Notes: generated by a model from the sequence alone, not told the origin. Positions 16,755 to 25,873 are shown, counted from the first letter of the stretch. The stretch: DNA of 47,608 nt from Bacteroidota bacterium (GCA_030706635.1 JAUZOD010000030.1:1-47608), one strand, 5' to 3'. A program made the numbers and translations.

Positions 16755-18381
16755 CTTCTGCTAAAAATGGATACCCATGATCGGTAGGAGGCTGAAATGT
16801 TTCCTTAATCGTTCGCGCGCTCAGCCAGCGATAAAGATTGATGATGGACCCGGCTTTATCATTTGTTCCGCTTCCCCGGGCGCCGCCAAAAGGCTGTTGC
16901 CCCACTACAGCGCCAGTTGGCTTGTCATTGATATAAAAATTTCCGGCTGCCTGTCTTAACTTTTCTGTTGCCTGTTCTATCGCCTGCCTGTTCCGGGAAA
17001 TAATGGATCCTGTAAGGGCATAGGGGGAGGTCCTGTTTACCAGCTCGATGGTTCGTTCAAAGGCATCCTCTTCATAAACATACAAAGTGAGTACGGGTCC
17101 AAAAATCTCTTCTTTCAGGGTTACATAATCCGGATCGGTGGTTTCAATGATTGTTGGTTCAATAAAATAACCCTTTGATTTGTCTGCGCTTCCGCCGGCA
17201 ATGATTTTTGCTTTACCGTTTGAGCCAGCCAGGTCAATATATCCTTTGATCTTGTCAAAACTCTTTTCATCAATAACCGCATTGACGAAATTCCGGAAAT
17301 CCTCTACAGTACCTACTTTCAGCGTTTTAACAACAGCCTTTAGTTTTTCGCGGATAACGGGGGCCAGGTTGGACGGCAGGTATGCCCTCGAGGCTGCTGA
17401 ACATTTTTGACCCTGAAATTCAAAAGCACCCCGGATCAGGGCAGTGACCGCCACATCCGGATCCGCATCAGGATGAACCAGTACAAAATCCTTTCCTCCG
17501 GTTTCGCCCACAATCCGGGGATAGGATTTATATTTGGTGATGTTTTCTCCGATCGTTTTCCAGATGGTATTAAAAACAGCGGTTGATCCGGTAAAATGAA
17601 TACCGGCAAAATCCCGGTGGCTGAAACAAACCTGGCCCAGTTCGGTTCCTTCGGGATAAATCAGGTTGATCACCCCATCCGGCAATCCTGCTTCCAGCAA
17701 TATCTTCATAAAGAAATGAGCACTGTAAACCTGGGTATCCGCCGGTTTCCAAACCACTACATTACCGCAAATCGCCGCTGAAGTCGGAAGATTTCCGCCA
17801 ATAGCCGTAAAATTGAACGGTGTGATCGCCAACACAAAACCTTCCAGCGGCCTATACTCTAACCGGTTGTGTACCCCCGGCGGGCTAGTCGGCTGCTGCC
17901 TGTATATTTCACTTAGATAATGTATATTAAATCTAAGAAAATCAACTAATTCACATACCCCATCAATTTCCGCCTGATACACATTTTTGCTTTGCCCGAG
18001 CATAGTTGCCGCATTCATGTGCGCACGGTATTTACCGGCCAGCAGATCCGCGGCTTTAAGGAAAATAGCAGCGCGGTTTTCCCAGTTCATGGCCTCCCAC
18101 GAGGGTTTAGCCGCAAGCGCGGCCCGGATGGCCGATTGTACATGCTCAACGGAACTGCGATGAAAATATGCCAGCGTATGAGAGAGCTCATGCGGAGGAC
18201 GGATTTTAATTTTATTGCCGGAACGGAACTCCTTTCCTCCGATGATCATCGGGATGTCCTGCTCCTGTGCCTTAAATTCCCTGATTATTTTTTTCAGCGC
18301 TGCTTTTTCCGGAGATCCGGGCGCGTAAGCCAAGACCGGTTCATTGGAGGGAAGGGTATAATGAAAATAACCAAGATTCAT
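16750..18381 (-). CDS. pruA: L-glutamate gamma-semialdehyde (P5C) dehydrogenase
   Basis: 543 aa, NAD-dependent oxidation of glutamate semialdehyde/1-pyrroline-5-carboxylate to glutamate, the last step of proline and ornithine degradation. This is the single-enzyme form of about 540 residues, not fused to proline dehydrogenase. The general base Glu293 is in VGETGGKDFV, and the nucleophile Cys327 is in FQGQKCSAASRAY. The NAD-binding ITPFNFTAIGGNL and the C-terminal GGARGSGTNDKAG are also present. It lies 28 bases after prfB on the same strand, possibly cotranscribed. Functionally it links to the arginine route at the window start. Confidence 0.95.
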   Translation of the reverse strand: MNLGYFHYTLPSNEPVLAYAPGSPEKAALKKIIREFKAQEQDIPMIIGGKEFRSGNKIKIRPPHELSHTLAYFHRSSVEHVQSAIRAALAAKPSWEAMNWENRAAIFLKAADLLAGKYRAHMNAATMLGQSKNVYQAEIDGVCELVDFLRFNIHYLSEIYRQQPTSPPGVHNRLEYRPLEGFVLAITPFNFTAIGGNLPTSAAICGNVVVWKPADTQVYSAHFFMKILLEAGLPDGVINLIYPEGTELGQVCFSHRDFAGIHFTGSTAVFNTIWKTIGENITKYKSYPRIVGETGGKDFVLVHPDADPDVAVTALIRGAFEFQGQKCSAASRAYLPSNLAPVIREKLKAVVKTLKVGTVEDFRNFVNAVIDEKSFDKIKGYIDLAGSNGKAKIIAGGSADKSKGYFIEPTIIETTDPDYVTLKEEIFGPVLTLYVYEEDAFERTIELVNRTSPYALTGSIISRNRQAIEQATEKLRQAAGNFYINDKPTGAVVGQQPFGGARGSGTNDKAGSIINLYRWLSARTIKETFQPPTDHGYPFLAEA

Positions 18382-18409
18382 GATTCGTACTTTGAGGAGT
18401 TAAACCAAT

Positions 18410-19502
18410 TTAGCTTGCTATTTCTTTTTCTGTCATCAGATATGCTTTGATAAATCCGTCCAGTTCTCCATCCATCACCGGCTGAATATTCCCCGTTTCA
18501 TAATCCGTTCTGTGGTCTTTGATCATCTTATAGGGATGGAATACATATGACCGGATCTGAGAACCCCATTCGATCTTCTTTTTGCTGGCGTTGTTGGCAT
18601 TTTTAATAGCCTCCCGCTTGCGCTTTTCCTCTTCATAGAGCCGGCTTTTCAGCATGGCCATGGCCTTTTCGCGGTTTTCCCCCTGGGTTCTTGCCTGCTG
18701 GCATTCTACGATGATCCCGCTGGGCTTATGGGTAAGCCGTACTGCCGTTTCCACCTTGTTCACGTTTTGCCCGCCCGCTCCTCCGCTTCTGAAAAATGCC
18801 CACTCCACATCGGCCGGGTTAACTTCAATTTCAATGCTGTCATCAATCAGGGGATAAACATACACCGAGGCAAAAGAGGTATGACGTCTGGCATTGCTGT
18901 CGAATGGAGAAATACGTACAAGCCTGTGTACACCGCTTTCCGCTTTCAGGAACCCGTAGGCAAACGGCCCGTCAAACTGAAGGGTGACACTTTTTATGCC
19001 GGCACCTTCGCCATCCTGATAGTCCAGCTCGGAAACCGTCCAGCCCTGTTTTTCTCCATACATGCGATACATACGCATCAGCATTTCAGCCCAATCCTGG
19101 CTTTCCGTTCCGCCTGCACCTGAGTTAATTTGCAGCACAGCGGGGAGTTCGTCTTCCGGTTGGTTGAGGGTGCTTTTGAATTCGGCCTCATCTATCTGAT
19201 TCAGTGCTTTCTCATACGCTTCACGGGTCTCCTCCTCCGTGGCTTCCCCTGCTTTCCAGAATTCAAGCAGCACGGCAAAATCCTCTACGGCTGTTTCCAC
19301 AGCTTCAAAGAGTTTTACCCAGTACTCATTAACCTTGATGTTTTTGAGAATGCCCGTAGCCCGCTCGTTATCACTCCAGAATCCCGGGCTTCCGGTCAGC
19401 TGTTTTTCTTCTTCAATTTTGATCTGGCGGTTAGCGACGTCAAAGAAACCTCCTCAGTCCACTCAGCCGGGACCTCATATCGAATAGCTTTTCCTGTGTC
19501 AT
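18410..19502 (-). CDS. prfB: Peptide chain release factor 2 with programmed +1 frameshift
   Basis: Translation starts at the ATG at 19502, reads 20 codons ([20 protein letters not shown]) and meets an in-frame TGA at 19442-19440. The mRNA there reads AGGAGGTTTCTTTGAC: an internal Shine-Dalgarno-like AGGAGG, three bases, then CTT TGA C, the classic RF2 autoregulatory slippage site. Shifting +1 at CTT continues from 19441 to 18410, giving 363 aa, the normal RF2 length. SPF at residues 198-200 is the UGA/UAA-reading tripeptide, and GGQ at 243-245 is the hydrolysis motif. Low RF2 favours slippage, so the protein controls its own synthesis. A simple ORF caller would miss the first 67 residues. Confidence 0.96.
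19437..19458 (-). promoter_or_regulatory. RF2 recoding site (+1 programmed frameshift)
   Basis: The minus strand reads AGGAGGTTTCTTTGAC, i.e. anti-SD AGGAGG spaced 3 bases from the CTT of the slippery CTT-TGA-C. All elements known from E. coli prfB are present in the right order and spacing. An SD-like element is striking in a genome that otherwise shows little Shine-Dalgarno use. Confidence 0.93.
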
Positions 19503-19520
19503 AGGTGCGCAAGTTAGGGA

Positions 19521-19548
19521 TAAAAGTAAAAAGGCAAAAGTAAAAGGC
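19521..19548 (-). repeat. Short direct repeat with possible prfB promoter
   Basis: Two near-identical copies of AAAAGTAAAA(A)GGC lie in tandem (19522-19535, 19536-19548), 20-46 bases upstream of the prfB ATG. Read on the minus strand, the second contains TACTTTTG (19542-19535), an exact -7 box, which would give a leader of about 30 bases. No -33 TTG is at the right distance, so the promoter call is tentative. Confidence 0.4.
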
Positions 19549-19589
19549 CAGAGGGTATCGCGGCTTACCCGTATACTGTTTTGTTGGGG

Positions 19590-19630
19590 TAAAAAACGAA
19601 ACCCCTTCCCGCCAGGAGCCGGAAGGGGTT
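19590..19630 (-). terminator. Rho-independent terminator after the CsbD gene
   Basis: A perfect 10-bp stem (19600-19609 with 19621-19630, AACCCCTTCC on the minus strand) and an 11-base loop, followed on the minus strand by TTCGTTTTTT. This is the cleanest intrinsic terminator in the window. It insulates prfB from the CsbD gene. Confidence 0.85.
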
Positions 19631-19648
19631 GTTGCTCCACTCACAGCA

Positions 19649-19864
19649 TCAGGCATGATGGTGTTTTTGTGTGGAATCCATTTGCGATTTAAACCACTTA
19701 TTTAACTGTTCTTTCGTTTGTCCCGTCTTCTTCTGAAGCCTGCCGATCAATTCATCCTCTTTGCCTTCCTCAAATTTCAGATCATCATCTGTTAAACTGG
19801 CATAGGATTGCTTTAATTTTCCCTTTAGCATATTCCAGTTGCCCTTTAGTGATACCTTTTCCAT
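19649..19864 (-). CDS. CsbD-family small stress protein
   Basis: 71 aa from the ATG at 19864; an upstream extension of 10 codons ([10 protein letters not shown]) is less likely. It is a highly charged, probably helical, soluble protein with the family pattern [24 protein letters not shown] and [17 protein letters not shown]. CsbD proteins are abundant general-stress proteins of unknown biochemical role (sigma-B regulon in Bacillus). It is monocistronic and bounded by a terminator downstream. Confidence 0.88.
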   Translation of the reverse strand: MEKVSLKGNWNMLKGKLKQSYASLTDDDLKFEEGKEDELIGRLQKKTGQTKEQLNKWFKSQMDSTQKHHHA

Positions 19865-19970
19865 ATAATTGATTTTATAATGAGAATGGCTCAATCATCA
19901 TGCCACCCAAAATTTCCGGAATGATGTTAACACTTCATTTCATTCTGTATTAATTTTAAAGGAAAAATAG

Positions 19971-20993
19971 ATGCTTATTGATTTACGATCCGATACCATT
20001 ACCCGTCCGACCCCAGGCATGTTAAATGCTATGATGAAGGCTGAAGTGGGCGATGATGTATTCAGGGAGGATCCTACGGTAAACCTATTGGAAAAAACGG
20101 CGGCGGATCTGTTCGGAATGGAGGGCGCCCTGTATTGTGCCAGTGGAACCATGGGCAACCAGATCGCTATTAAATGTCATACCCAGCCGGCCGATGAGGT
20201 GATTTGTGAACGCGAGGCGCACGTGTATATTTATGAAGGTGGCGGCATTGCATTTAATTCCGGGTCCCAGGTGAGGGCCCTGGCCGGAGACCGCGGACGA
20301 ATAACTGCAGACCAGATTTCGGATGCCATCAATCCCGACGATGTACATAAGGCAAGAACTTCTCTGGTTTGCTTGGAAAATACTTCCAATCGTGGTGGCG
20401 GCAGCTGTTATGATCTGGATGAAATAAAAAAAATAAGGACGGTTTGTGATGAACGAAAGCTGGCCCTTCATCTGGACGGGGCAAGATTATTCAATGCGCT
20501 GGTGGCCCGAAAGGAAAATCCTGCCACATACGGGAAATTATTCAACAGTATCTCTGTCTGTTTTAACAAAGGACTCGGCTGTCCTGCCGGAAGCATCATC
20601 CTGGGCACCGCTTCTTTTATCCATCAGGCGAGAAGAATCCGCAAGTTGTTCGGAGGAGGTATGCGGCAAACGGGATTCCTGGCAGCCACCGCTCTGTATG
20701 CGCTGGAGCATCATGTGGAAAGGCTGGCCGAAGATCATGCGCATGCAAGGCAACTGGCAGATGCCCTCCGTTCAAATCCCATCGTGAAGAACGTGCTTCC
20801 GGTTGAAACCAATCTTGTTATTTTCGAGTTGATCACGGGGGAAGCACCCAAAATATTTGTTGACAAAATGAAAACAGCAGGGATCCTGCTGCTGCCCATT
20901 TCGGCCACCCGTCTTCGTATGGTTACGCATCTGGACATTTCTGCAGAGATGACTGACCAGGCCTGCAGGATCTTAAAGGCAACGATGATATAG
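19971..20993 (+). CDS. ltaE: Low-specificity L-threonine aldolase
   Basis: 340 aa PLP enzyme (fold type I) splitting L-threonine or allo-threonine into glycine and acetaldehyde. Lys200 in SVCFNKGLGCPAG is the PLP lysine; LHLDGARLFNA carries the Asp that contacts the cofactor; MIDLRSDT-like MLIDLRSDTITRPT opens the protein, and CASGTMGNQIA is the phosphate-cup region. The start ATG is preceded by AAAGGA at a plausible SD distance and by TAATTTTA, one base off the -7 consensus. Monocistronic, divergent from the CsbD gene. Confidence 0.94.
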   Translation: MLIDLRSDTITRPTPGMLNAMMKAEVGDDVFREDPTVNLLEKTAADLFGMEGALYCASGTMGNQIAIKCHTQPADEVICEREAHVYIYEGGGIAFNSGSQVRALAGDRGRITADQISDAINPDDVHKARTSLVCLENTSNRGGGSCYDLDEIKKIRTVCDERKLALHLDGARLFNALVARKENPATYGKLFNSISVCFNKGLGCPAGSIILGTASFIHQARRIRKLFGGGMRQTGFLAATALYALEHHVERLAEDHAHARQLADALRSNPIVKNVLPVETNLVIFELITGEAPKIFVDKMKTAGILLLPISATRLRMVTHLDISAEMTDQACRILKATMI

Positions 20994-21139
20994 CATCAGG
21001 TAAAAACGACCGCGTTCGTATATTATTCGTAGTTTGTTCACATTCTGTTTGCACGGCCCCGCGAACACATCCCCGTCGGGGAGCAAACCAATCACCAACT
21101 ATAAAATATTGAATTTCACAACGTGCTGCGCTCCTATGG

Positions 21140-21358
21140 TCAAATTACATACCACACTCCTTTTTCATCCTTGGAATAGGAAAGGCCATTGCTCATCACG
21201 TGCACTTCCCGGCCGTTCTCTGAATCCCGGACCATTTTCTTTTCATAAACCCTGATCCCATTGTTTTCCAGCGTAAGATAATAAATCAACGCGGTTATGG
21301 ATGGGGGCACTTCATGTAACCACTGCTCCTCACGTTCTTTTACAAATGCCTGGCTCAT
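21140..21358 (-). CDS. Small conserved-looking protein of unknown function
   Basis: 72 aa (MSQAFVKEREEQWLHEV...). Not assigned to a named family by me, although I recall similar short proteins in other Bacteroidota. It has no signal peptide or membrane segment; it is mixed charged and aromatic (YYLTLENNGIRVYEKK, GLSYSKDEKGVWYVI), looking like a small alpha/beta fold. Its codon use resembles coding DNA, and no larger gene occupies the opposite strand. It lies in the 470-base gap between ltaE and pgi and points away from pgi. The remaining 146 bases (20994-21139) show no gene, only a weak CCCC-GTC-GGGG hairpin. Confidence 0.6.
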   Translation of the reverse strand: MSQAFVKEREEQWLHEVPPSITALIYYLTLENNGIRVYEKKMVRDSENGREVHVMSNGLSYSKDEKGVWYVI

Positions 21359-21401
21359 AATTATTTTCTTTGGTTATATAAAAAATCATACCTGGGCTAT
21401 C

Positions 21402-21433
21402 TTGAAATAACCAGGAAAGGATCTGTACTTTTG
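21402..21433 (+). promoter_or_regulatory. Promoter of pgi
   Basis: TTG at 21402-21404, 21-base spacer and TACTTTTG at 21426-21433, both matching the Bacteroidota consensus exactly. The leader to the ATG at 21465 is about 25-30 bases. Confidence 0.65.
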
Positions 21434-21464
21434 CACTACATAAACAAACAACCTAAACCCAAAT

Positions 21465-23093
21465 ATGTTTCCCAATATATCTCCTACCCAAACCGAGGCA
21501 TGGAAAAAACTGCAGGATCATCAGCAGCTGATGAAGGGCGTTCAGATGAAAAGCCTTTTTAGCAACGACCCAAAAAGATTTGAACACTATTCTCTTGTTT
21601 TGGGCGAAATCCTGTATGACTACTCGAAAAACCTCATCAGTGCAGAAACGCTTGGACTCCTGCAGGATCTCGCCCGGGAAAGCCAGGTGGGAGAGGCGAT
21701 CCAGGCCATGTTCTCCGGAGAAAAGATCAACCGGACGGAAAACCGTTCCGTCCTGCATACAGCCCTGCGGAATTTATCCGGGGGTCCGGTTTATTCGGAT
21801 GGAAAGGATGTGATGCCGGAAGTGATGGAAGTTCTGGCCCATATGAAGTCCTTTTGTGAAAAAATACATTCGGGGGAATGGACCGGGTTTAGCGGCAAAC
21901 CGATCCGGAATATCGTAAACATCGGAATCGGGGGAAGTGACCTCGGCCCCGTTATGGTTACCGAAGCACTCAAATCCTATTGGATAAATGGCATGCAGGC
22001 CTATTTTGTATCGAATGTTGATGCCACCCAACTGGTGGAGACATTGAAGAAAATAAATCCTGAGGAAACGTTGTTTCTCATTGCCTCGAAAACGTTTACA
22101 ACCCAGGAGACCATGACCAATGCTTACAGCGCAAGGGAATGGTTCCTTCAGGCCGCAGGAGATGAAGCACATATCGCCAAACACTTTGTCGCCCTTTCTA
22201 CCAATGAACCCGAAGTGGTGAAATTCGGCATAGACCGGTCCAACATGTTTGTCTTTTGGGATTGGGTAGGGGGTCGCTATTCCCTTTGGAGCGCCATCGG
22301 CCTTTCCATTGCGCTCACGATAGGTTTCACCAGTTTTGAAGAGCTGCTCTACGGGGCACAGTCGGCCGACCAGCATTTTAAAAACACCCCTTTTGAGAAA
22401 AATATTCCGGTGGTCATGGCGCTGCTGGGCATCTGGTACCGTAATTTTTTTGGTTCTCAAACGGAAGCCATCCTGCCGTATGACCAGTATTTACATCGGT
22501 TTGCCGCCTATTTCCAGCAGGGGAATATGGAAAGCAACGGTAAAAGCGTGGACCGGAACGGAGTACCCGTGACCTATTCCACAGGACCGGTGGTGTGGGG
22601 GGAACCAGGAACCAACGGGCAGCACGCTTTTTATCAGCTGATTCATCAGGGAACCGTGCTGATCCCATGCGATTTTATTGCACCCGTGATCAGTCACAAT
22701 CCGCTGGGTGACCATCAGGCTAAATTATTATCAAACTTTTTTGCCCAAACAGAAGCATTGATGAACGGTCGTTCTCCCGAAGAACTGATGGAAGCTAAAG
22801 TAAAACCCGAGTTAATCCCATTTAAGTTCTTCAGTGGCAACAGGCCAACTAATTCCTTTCTGATCCGGGAAATTACACCATTCAACCTCGGTCAGCTCGT
22901 CGCCTTATATGAACATAAGATCTTTGTACAGGGCGTAATCTGGAATATCTATTCATTTGACCAGTGGGGTGTGGAACTGGGCAAGGAACTGGCCGGTAAA
23001 ATTCTTCCCGAATTGGAAACCGCCGCCGAAACCATGTCTCACGATTCATCCACCAATGGCCTCATCAACTGGTATAAAAAAATCCGGTTTTAA
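21465..23093 (+). CDS. pgi: Glucose-6-phosphate isomerase
   Basis: 542 aa, interconverts glucose-6-phosphate and fructose-6-phosphate in glycolysis. The sugar-phosphate-binding stretch is [18 protein letters not shown], followed by [10 protein letters not shown], the active-site loop [25 protein letters not shown], and the C-terminal GAELGKELA-like [16 protein letters not shown]. Length equals that of the E. coli-type enzyme (about 549). Strong own promoter. The following gene starts 41-86 bases later on the same strand. Confidence 0.97.
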   Translation: MFPNISPTQTEAWKKLQDHQQLMKGVQMKSLFSNDPKRFEHYSLVLGEILYDYSKNLISAETLGLLQDLARESQVGEAIQAMFSGEKINRTENRSVLHTALRNLSGGPVYSDGKDVMPEVMEVLAHMKSFCEKIHSGEWTGFSGKPIRNIVNIGIGGSDLGPVMVTEALKSYWINGMQAYFVSNVDATQLVETLKKINPEETLFLIASKTFTTQETMTNAYSAREWFLQAAGDEAHIAKHFVALSTNEPEVVKFGIDRSNMFVFWDWVGGRYSLWSAIGLSIALTIGFTSFEELLYGAQSADQHFKNTPFEKNIPVVMALLGIWYRNFFGSQTEAILPYDQYLHRFAAYFQQGNMESNGKSVDRNGVPVTYSTGPVVWGEPGTNGQHAFYQLIHQGTVLIPCDFIAPVISHNPLGDHQAKLLSNFFAQTEALMNGRSPEELMEAKVKPELIPFKFFSGNRPTNSFLIREITPFNLGQLVALYEHKIFVQGVIWNIYSFDQWGVELGKELAGKILPELETAAETMSHDSSTNGLINWYKKIRF

Positions 23094-23134
23094 CAACATT
23101 CATTTAAAATAAAGACACCCATATCCCGTTTTGT

Positions 23135-24277
23135 GTGGAGATAGTTCCATTTACTTCAGGGATATCCAATTACGCTATGCAAATTTTCCAGAAAACGACT
23201 GAAAGGCTCAGGATAATTACTAAAAATCAATACCGCTTATTTTTTGCGATCGCTCTGGGGATCGTGGGCGTTTTTTTCATTTATGCCACGTTAAGTACAA
23301 ACGGTCCTTTTCATAACCGCTCCGGCCAGGGGCTGCTGACCGGCGAAAAGGATACCCTCAGTCAGAATTCCCCGGCCGTAAAATCCTTGCCCGTGCCCTT
23401 AGACACAGCATTGTATAACGAACGGCTGATCAGTATGACCAATGGGGATTCTTCAGGCAGATGGCCTGTAAAAAGGAACTACCCTGCGCCAGGGGCCATT
23501 CTTCCCTTCAACCGCATCGTTGCCTACTATGGGAATTTCTATTCCAAAAAAATGGGCATTTTAGGTGAATACCCACCCGATGAGATGCTGGAAAAACTAA
23601 AAGCCGATGTTAAAAAATGGCAAGCCGCGGATTCTTCTATGCCCGTTCAGCCTGCCCTTCATTATATTGCTGTAACAGCCCAGGGTTATCCGGGCAAAGG
23701 AAATAAATACCGTTTGCGGATGCCTGCCAAACAAATAGATTCCGTGATCCGCATGGCTGCCCGCATCAATGCACTGGTTTTTCTGGATGTTCAGGTTGGA
23801 TTGAGTACTGTTCAGGACGAAATCCCGCTGTTGGAGCCCTATCTAAAGATGCCCCAGGTGCATTTGGGTATTGATCCGGAATTTTCCATGAAAACAGGGA
23901 AAAAGCCGGGTTCTGTTATCGGAACGCTGGATGCAGCGGATATAAATTATGTAATTAAATATCTTTCCGACCTCAGCAAGGCAAACCAGTTGCCGCCAAA
24001 AATCCTGGTTGTACATCGGTTTACCCAGGCCATGGTCACCAACTACCGGAAGATACAGCCGGATTCGCTGGTGCAGGTAGTAATGGATATGGACGGTTGG
24101 GGGGCACAGGCGCGAAAATTCACCACTTACCGGGAATTCATTTCAAAGGAGCCGGTGGAATTCACGGGGTTCAAGCTATTTTACAAAAATGACTACAGGG
24201 AGCCCAATAGCCGTATGCTCACGCCTGCTGAGGTACTCAAGCTGAAACCCAAACCACTTTACATTCAATACCAGTAG
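23135..24277 (+). CDS. Membrane-anchored protein of unknown function, TIM-barrel-like
   Basis: 380 aa from the ATG at 23135; an in-frame ATG at 23180 would still keep the N-terminal hydrophobic segment LFFAIALGIVGVFFIYA. After a Ser/Pro-rich linker comes a globular domain of about 260 residues with short strand-helix repeats: FNRIVAYYGNFYSKKMGILG, FLDVQVGLSTVQDEI, VHLGIDPEFSM, ILVVHRFTQAMV, VQVVMDMDGWG. This ordering of strands ending in acidic or aromatic residues resembles a glycosidase-like TIM barrel. I recall similar domains in actinobacterial proteins without assigned function. It follows pgi by 41 bases. Confidence 0.7.
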   Translation: MEIVPFTSGISNYAMQIFQKTTERLRIITKNQYRLFFAIALGIVGVFFIYATLSTNGPFHNRSGQGLLTGEKDTLSQNSPAVKSLPVPLDTALYNERLISMTNGDSSGRWPVKRNYPAPGAILPFNRIVAYYGNFYSKKMGILGEYPPDEMLEKLKADVKKWQAADSSMPVQPALHYIAVTAQGYPGKGNKYRLRMPAKQIDSVIRMAARINALVFLDVQVGLSTVQDEIPLLEPYLKMPQVHLGIDPEFSMKTGKKPGSVIGTLDAADINYVIKYLSDLSKANQLPPKILVVHRFTQAMVTNYRKIQPDSLVQVVMDMDGWGAQARKFTTYREFISKEPVEFTGFKLFYKNDYREPNSRMLTPAEVLKLKPKPLYIQYQ

Positions 24278-24282
24278 GCCGG

Positions 24283-24642
24283 TTATGGCTTCAGCATGAA
24301 CCGGAGCATGAGGAATCCGGTAATGGCCAAAAGCAACACAACCAGGATGGTCCAGTAGATCCATTCCCCGAATTTGGCGTCCCTGTCATGCTTACGTGTT
24401 TTTTTAGGTAAAAGATGAGACAGTTGCTTGTTGAGATGTTGTACAACTTTCGGCAGGTCCGCCTTATCTCCGACGGTATTCAATCCTTCTACGGCGTCCT
24501 GTAAAAAAGGATTTTGCTGCACCTGGTCTTCCAGATGATCCCGTTCGGCATCCGGAAGAGATCCGTTGAGATACTTCATTAGTTTATTATCATCCGGAAT
24601 TCCGGATTCGCCCGAAAACATATCGTTTCTTTCTTCCGTCAT
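24283..24642 (-). CDS. Anti-sigma-factor-like single-pass membrane protein
   Basis: 119 aa from the ATG at 24642; a TTG at 24663, directly after the sigma-factor stop, is an alternative. The N-terminal part (LMKYLNGSLPDAERDHLEDQ) has the short helical pattern common to zinc-free anti-sigma proteins of Bacteroidota. The C-terminus has one membrane segment (WIYWTILVVLLLAITGFLML) and almost no periplasmic part. Placed immediately after an ECF sigma factor, it probably holds that sigma factor at the membrane. It lacks a receptor-interacting periplasmic domain, so the signal it senses is unclear. Confidence 0.7.
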   Translation of the reverse strand: MTEERNDMFSGESGIPDDNKLMKYLNGSLPDAERDHLEDQVQQNPFLQDAVEGLNTVGDKADLPKVVQHLNKQLSHLLPKKTRKHDRDAKFGEWIYWTILVVLLLAITGFLMLRFMLKP

Positions 24643-24663
24643 TTCTGTTGATCCATTGGACAA

Positions 24664-25227
24664 TTAAAATTTATCGGCTCCTTTTTCCATAAGCAGCCGC
24701 AGATTCCTTTTTCCATTTTGTATATAACTTTTCACCTGTAATAGCGTAAACCCGGTTTCCGACGCTATTTCCTGGTACGATTTCTTTTGAAGATAAAACA
24801 GATTGATACACTGGTTTTGCTCCGGGCTCAACTCTTTCAACGCCAGTTCCAGTTGCTGCAATCTGCTTTCCTTTTTGAGAAAATCAGGTTCCTCCGGGAT
24901 CTCCGGCGATTCCTCCAATTCGTCCACGGGTCCTGAAGGGAATTTTTTGTTCCGCAGCATCATCAGGCAATGATTCTTGGCGATCATATAAAGCCAGGAA
25001 CTGAAATAGGTTACTTCATATTTATGCAGTTCCACGATGGTCTTCAGGAATATCTGCTGCACAGCGTCCCTGGCTTCCTCCTGATTTTTAAGGTATTTCA
25101 TCGATACACCGTAAAGCAGAAGGGTGTACCGCTCCAGCAGGAGACCAAGCCATTGATTATCGTGGTCGGCATAGAAATGCCGCAATAGCTCCTTGTCTGT
25201 TAAACTGTTATGGAGAGGACCGGTCAC
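24664..25227 (-). CDS. ECF-type RNA polymerase sigma factor
   Basis: 187 aa. Region 2 is YLKNQEEARDAVQQIFLKTI with WLYMIAKNHCLMMLR; region 4 is LSPEQNQCINLFYLQKKSYQ, then EIASETGFTLLQVKSYI, the helix-turn-helix for the -35 site. There is no region 1 or 3, as in ECF factors. The open frame begins with GTG and the next Met is at residue 43, inside region 2, so GTG is the probable start. Followed directly by the anti-sigma-like gene. No SusC/FecR pair is adjacent, so it is not an iron- or glycan-uptake regulator of the usual type. Confidence 0.9.
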   Translation of the reverse strand: MTGPLHNSLTDKELLRHFYADHDNQWLGLLLERYTLLLYGVSMKYLKNQEEARDAVQQIFLKTIVELHKYEVTYFSSWLYMIAKNHCLMMLRNKKFPSGPVDELEESPEIPEEPDFLKKESRLQQLELALKELSPEQNQCINLFYLQKKSYQEIASETGFTLLQVKSYIQNGKRNLRLLMEKGADKF

Positions 25228-25319
25228 GCTTTATATACAGCTTTCTATAGAGATGCGGAATTTGTGGAATTGCACAAAGCAGCGGGCCTGTTAGTAAAAG
25301 AAAAGATTCGAGTTGTCCC

Positions 25320-25871
25320 TTATTTATTTCTGAAGTGCTGATCATAAGAAGCGATGGCCTTCTCGATCACTTTCAACGCCGTGGTTTTGTCTCCGAATTC
25401 TTCGACTACGACCGTTTTATTTTCGAGCTTTTTGTATTCTTCAAAGAAGTGGCGTAATTCGTCAAAGAAATGCTTTGGCAGCTCTTCAATATTATTATAA
25501 TGATTAACCCCCGGATCGGTTGCAGCCACGGCAATAATCTTGTCATCTGCATCGCCGCTGTCGATCATCTGCATAACGCCCATCACTTTCGCTTCCATGA
25601 GGCAAAGGGGGACGACGGGAAGGGATGTGATCACCAGGATATCCAGCGGATCTTTATCGTCCCCGTATGTCTGCGGGATGAATCCATAGTTCACCGGATA
25701 ATAAAACGAAGAATAGATTACGCGGTCAAGTTTCAGCAAACCGCTTTCTTTATCAATTTCATATTTGGCTCTTGAGCCTTGCGGAATCTCAATGATGGCA
25801 TTGACAATTCTCGGCGCGTGACTGCCAAAGGGAACGCCATGCCAGGGATGGGAAACAGTGCTTTTATTCAT
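25320..25871 (-). CDS. ppa: Inorganic pyrophosphatase (family I)
   Basis: 183 aa soluble Mg2+-dependent enzyme that hydrolyses pyrophosphate and drives biosynthetic reactions. The signature [11 protein letters not shown] (DxDPxD) is present, together with [13 protein letters not shown] and [13 protein letters not shown]. Length fits the bacterial hexameric type. It starts 2 bases after the stop of the lipoprotein gene, so the two are cotranscribed. Confidence 0.96.
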   Translation of the reverse strand: MNKSTVSHPWHGVPFGSHAPRIVNAIIEIPQGSRAKYEIDKESGLLKLDRVIYSSFYYPVNYGFIPQTYGDDKDPLDILVITSLPVVPLCLMEAKVMGVMQMIDSGDADDKIIAVAATDPGVNHYNNIEELPKHFFDELRHFFEEYKKLENKTVVVEEFGDKTTALKVIEKAIASYDQHFRNK

Positions 25872-25873
25872 GG

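Noticed and set aside
19396-19656. 86-aa minus-strand frame over the prfB start and CsbD terminator
   Set aside because: It runs through a terminator hairpin and overlaps the true prfB start in another frame; the prfB frameshift explains the region.
21034-21255. 73-aa plus-strand frame between ltaE and pgi
   Set aside because: Composition is Pro/Ser/Cys-rich as in non-coding readings and it overlaps the more convincing 72-aa minus-strand frame.
21774-22460. 228-aa open frame antisense to pgi
   Set aside because: pgi on the plus strand is unambiguous; the antisense reading has scattered Cys/His and no recognisable motif.
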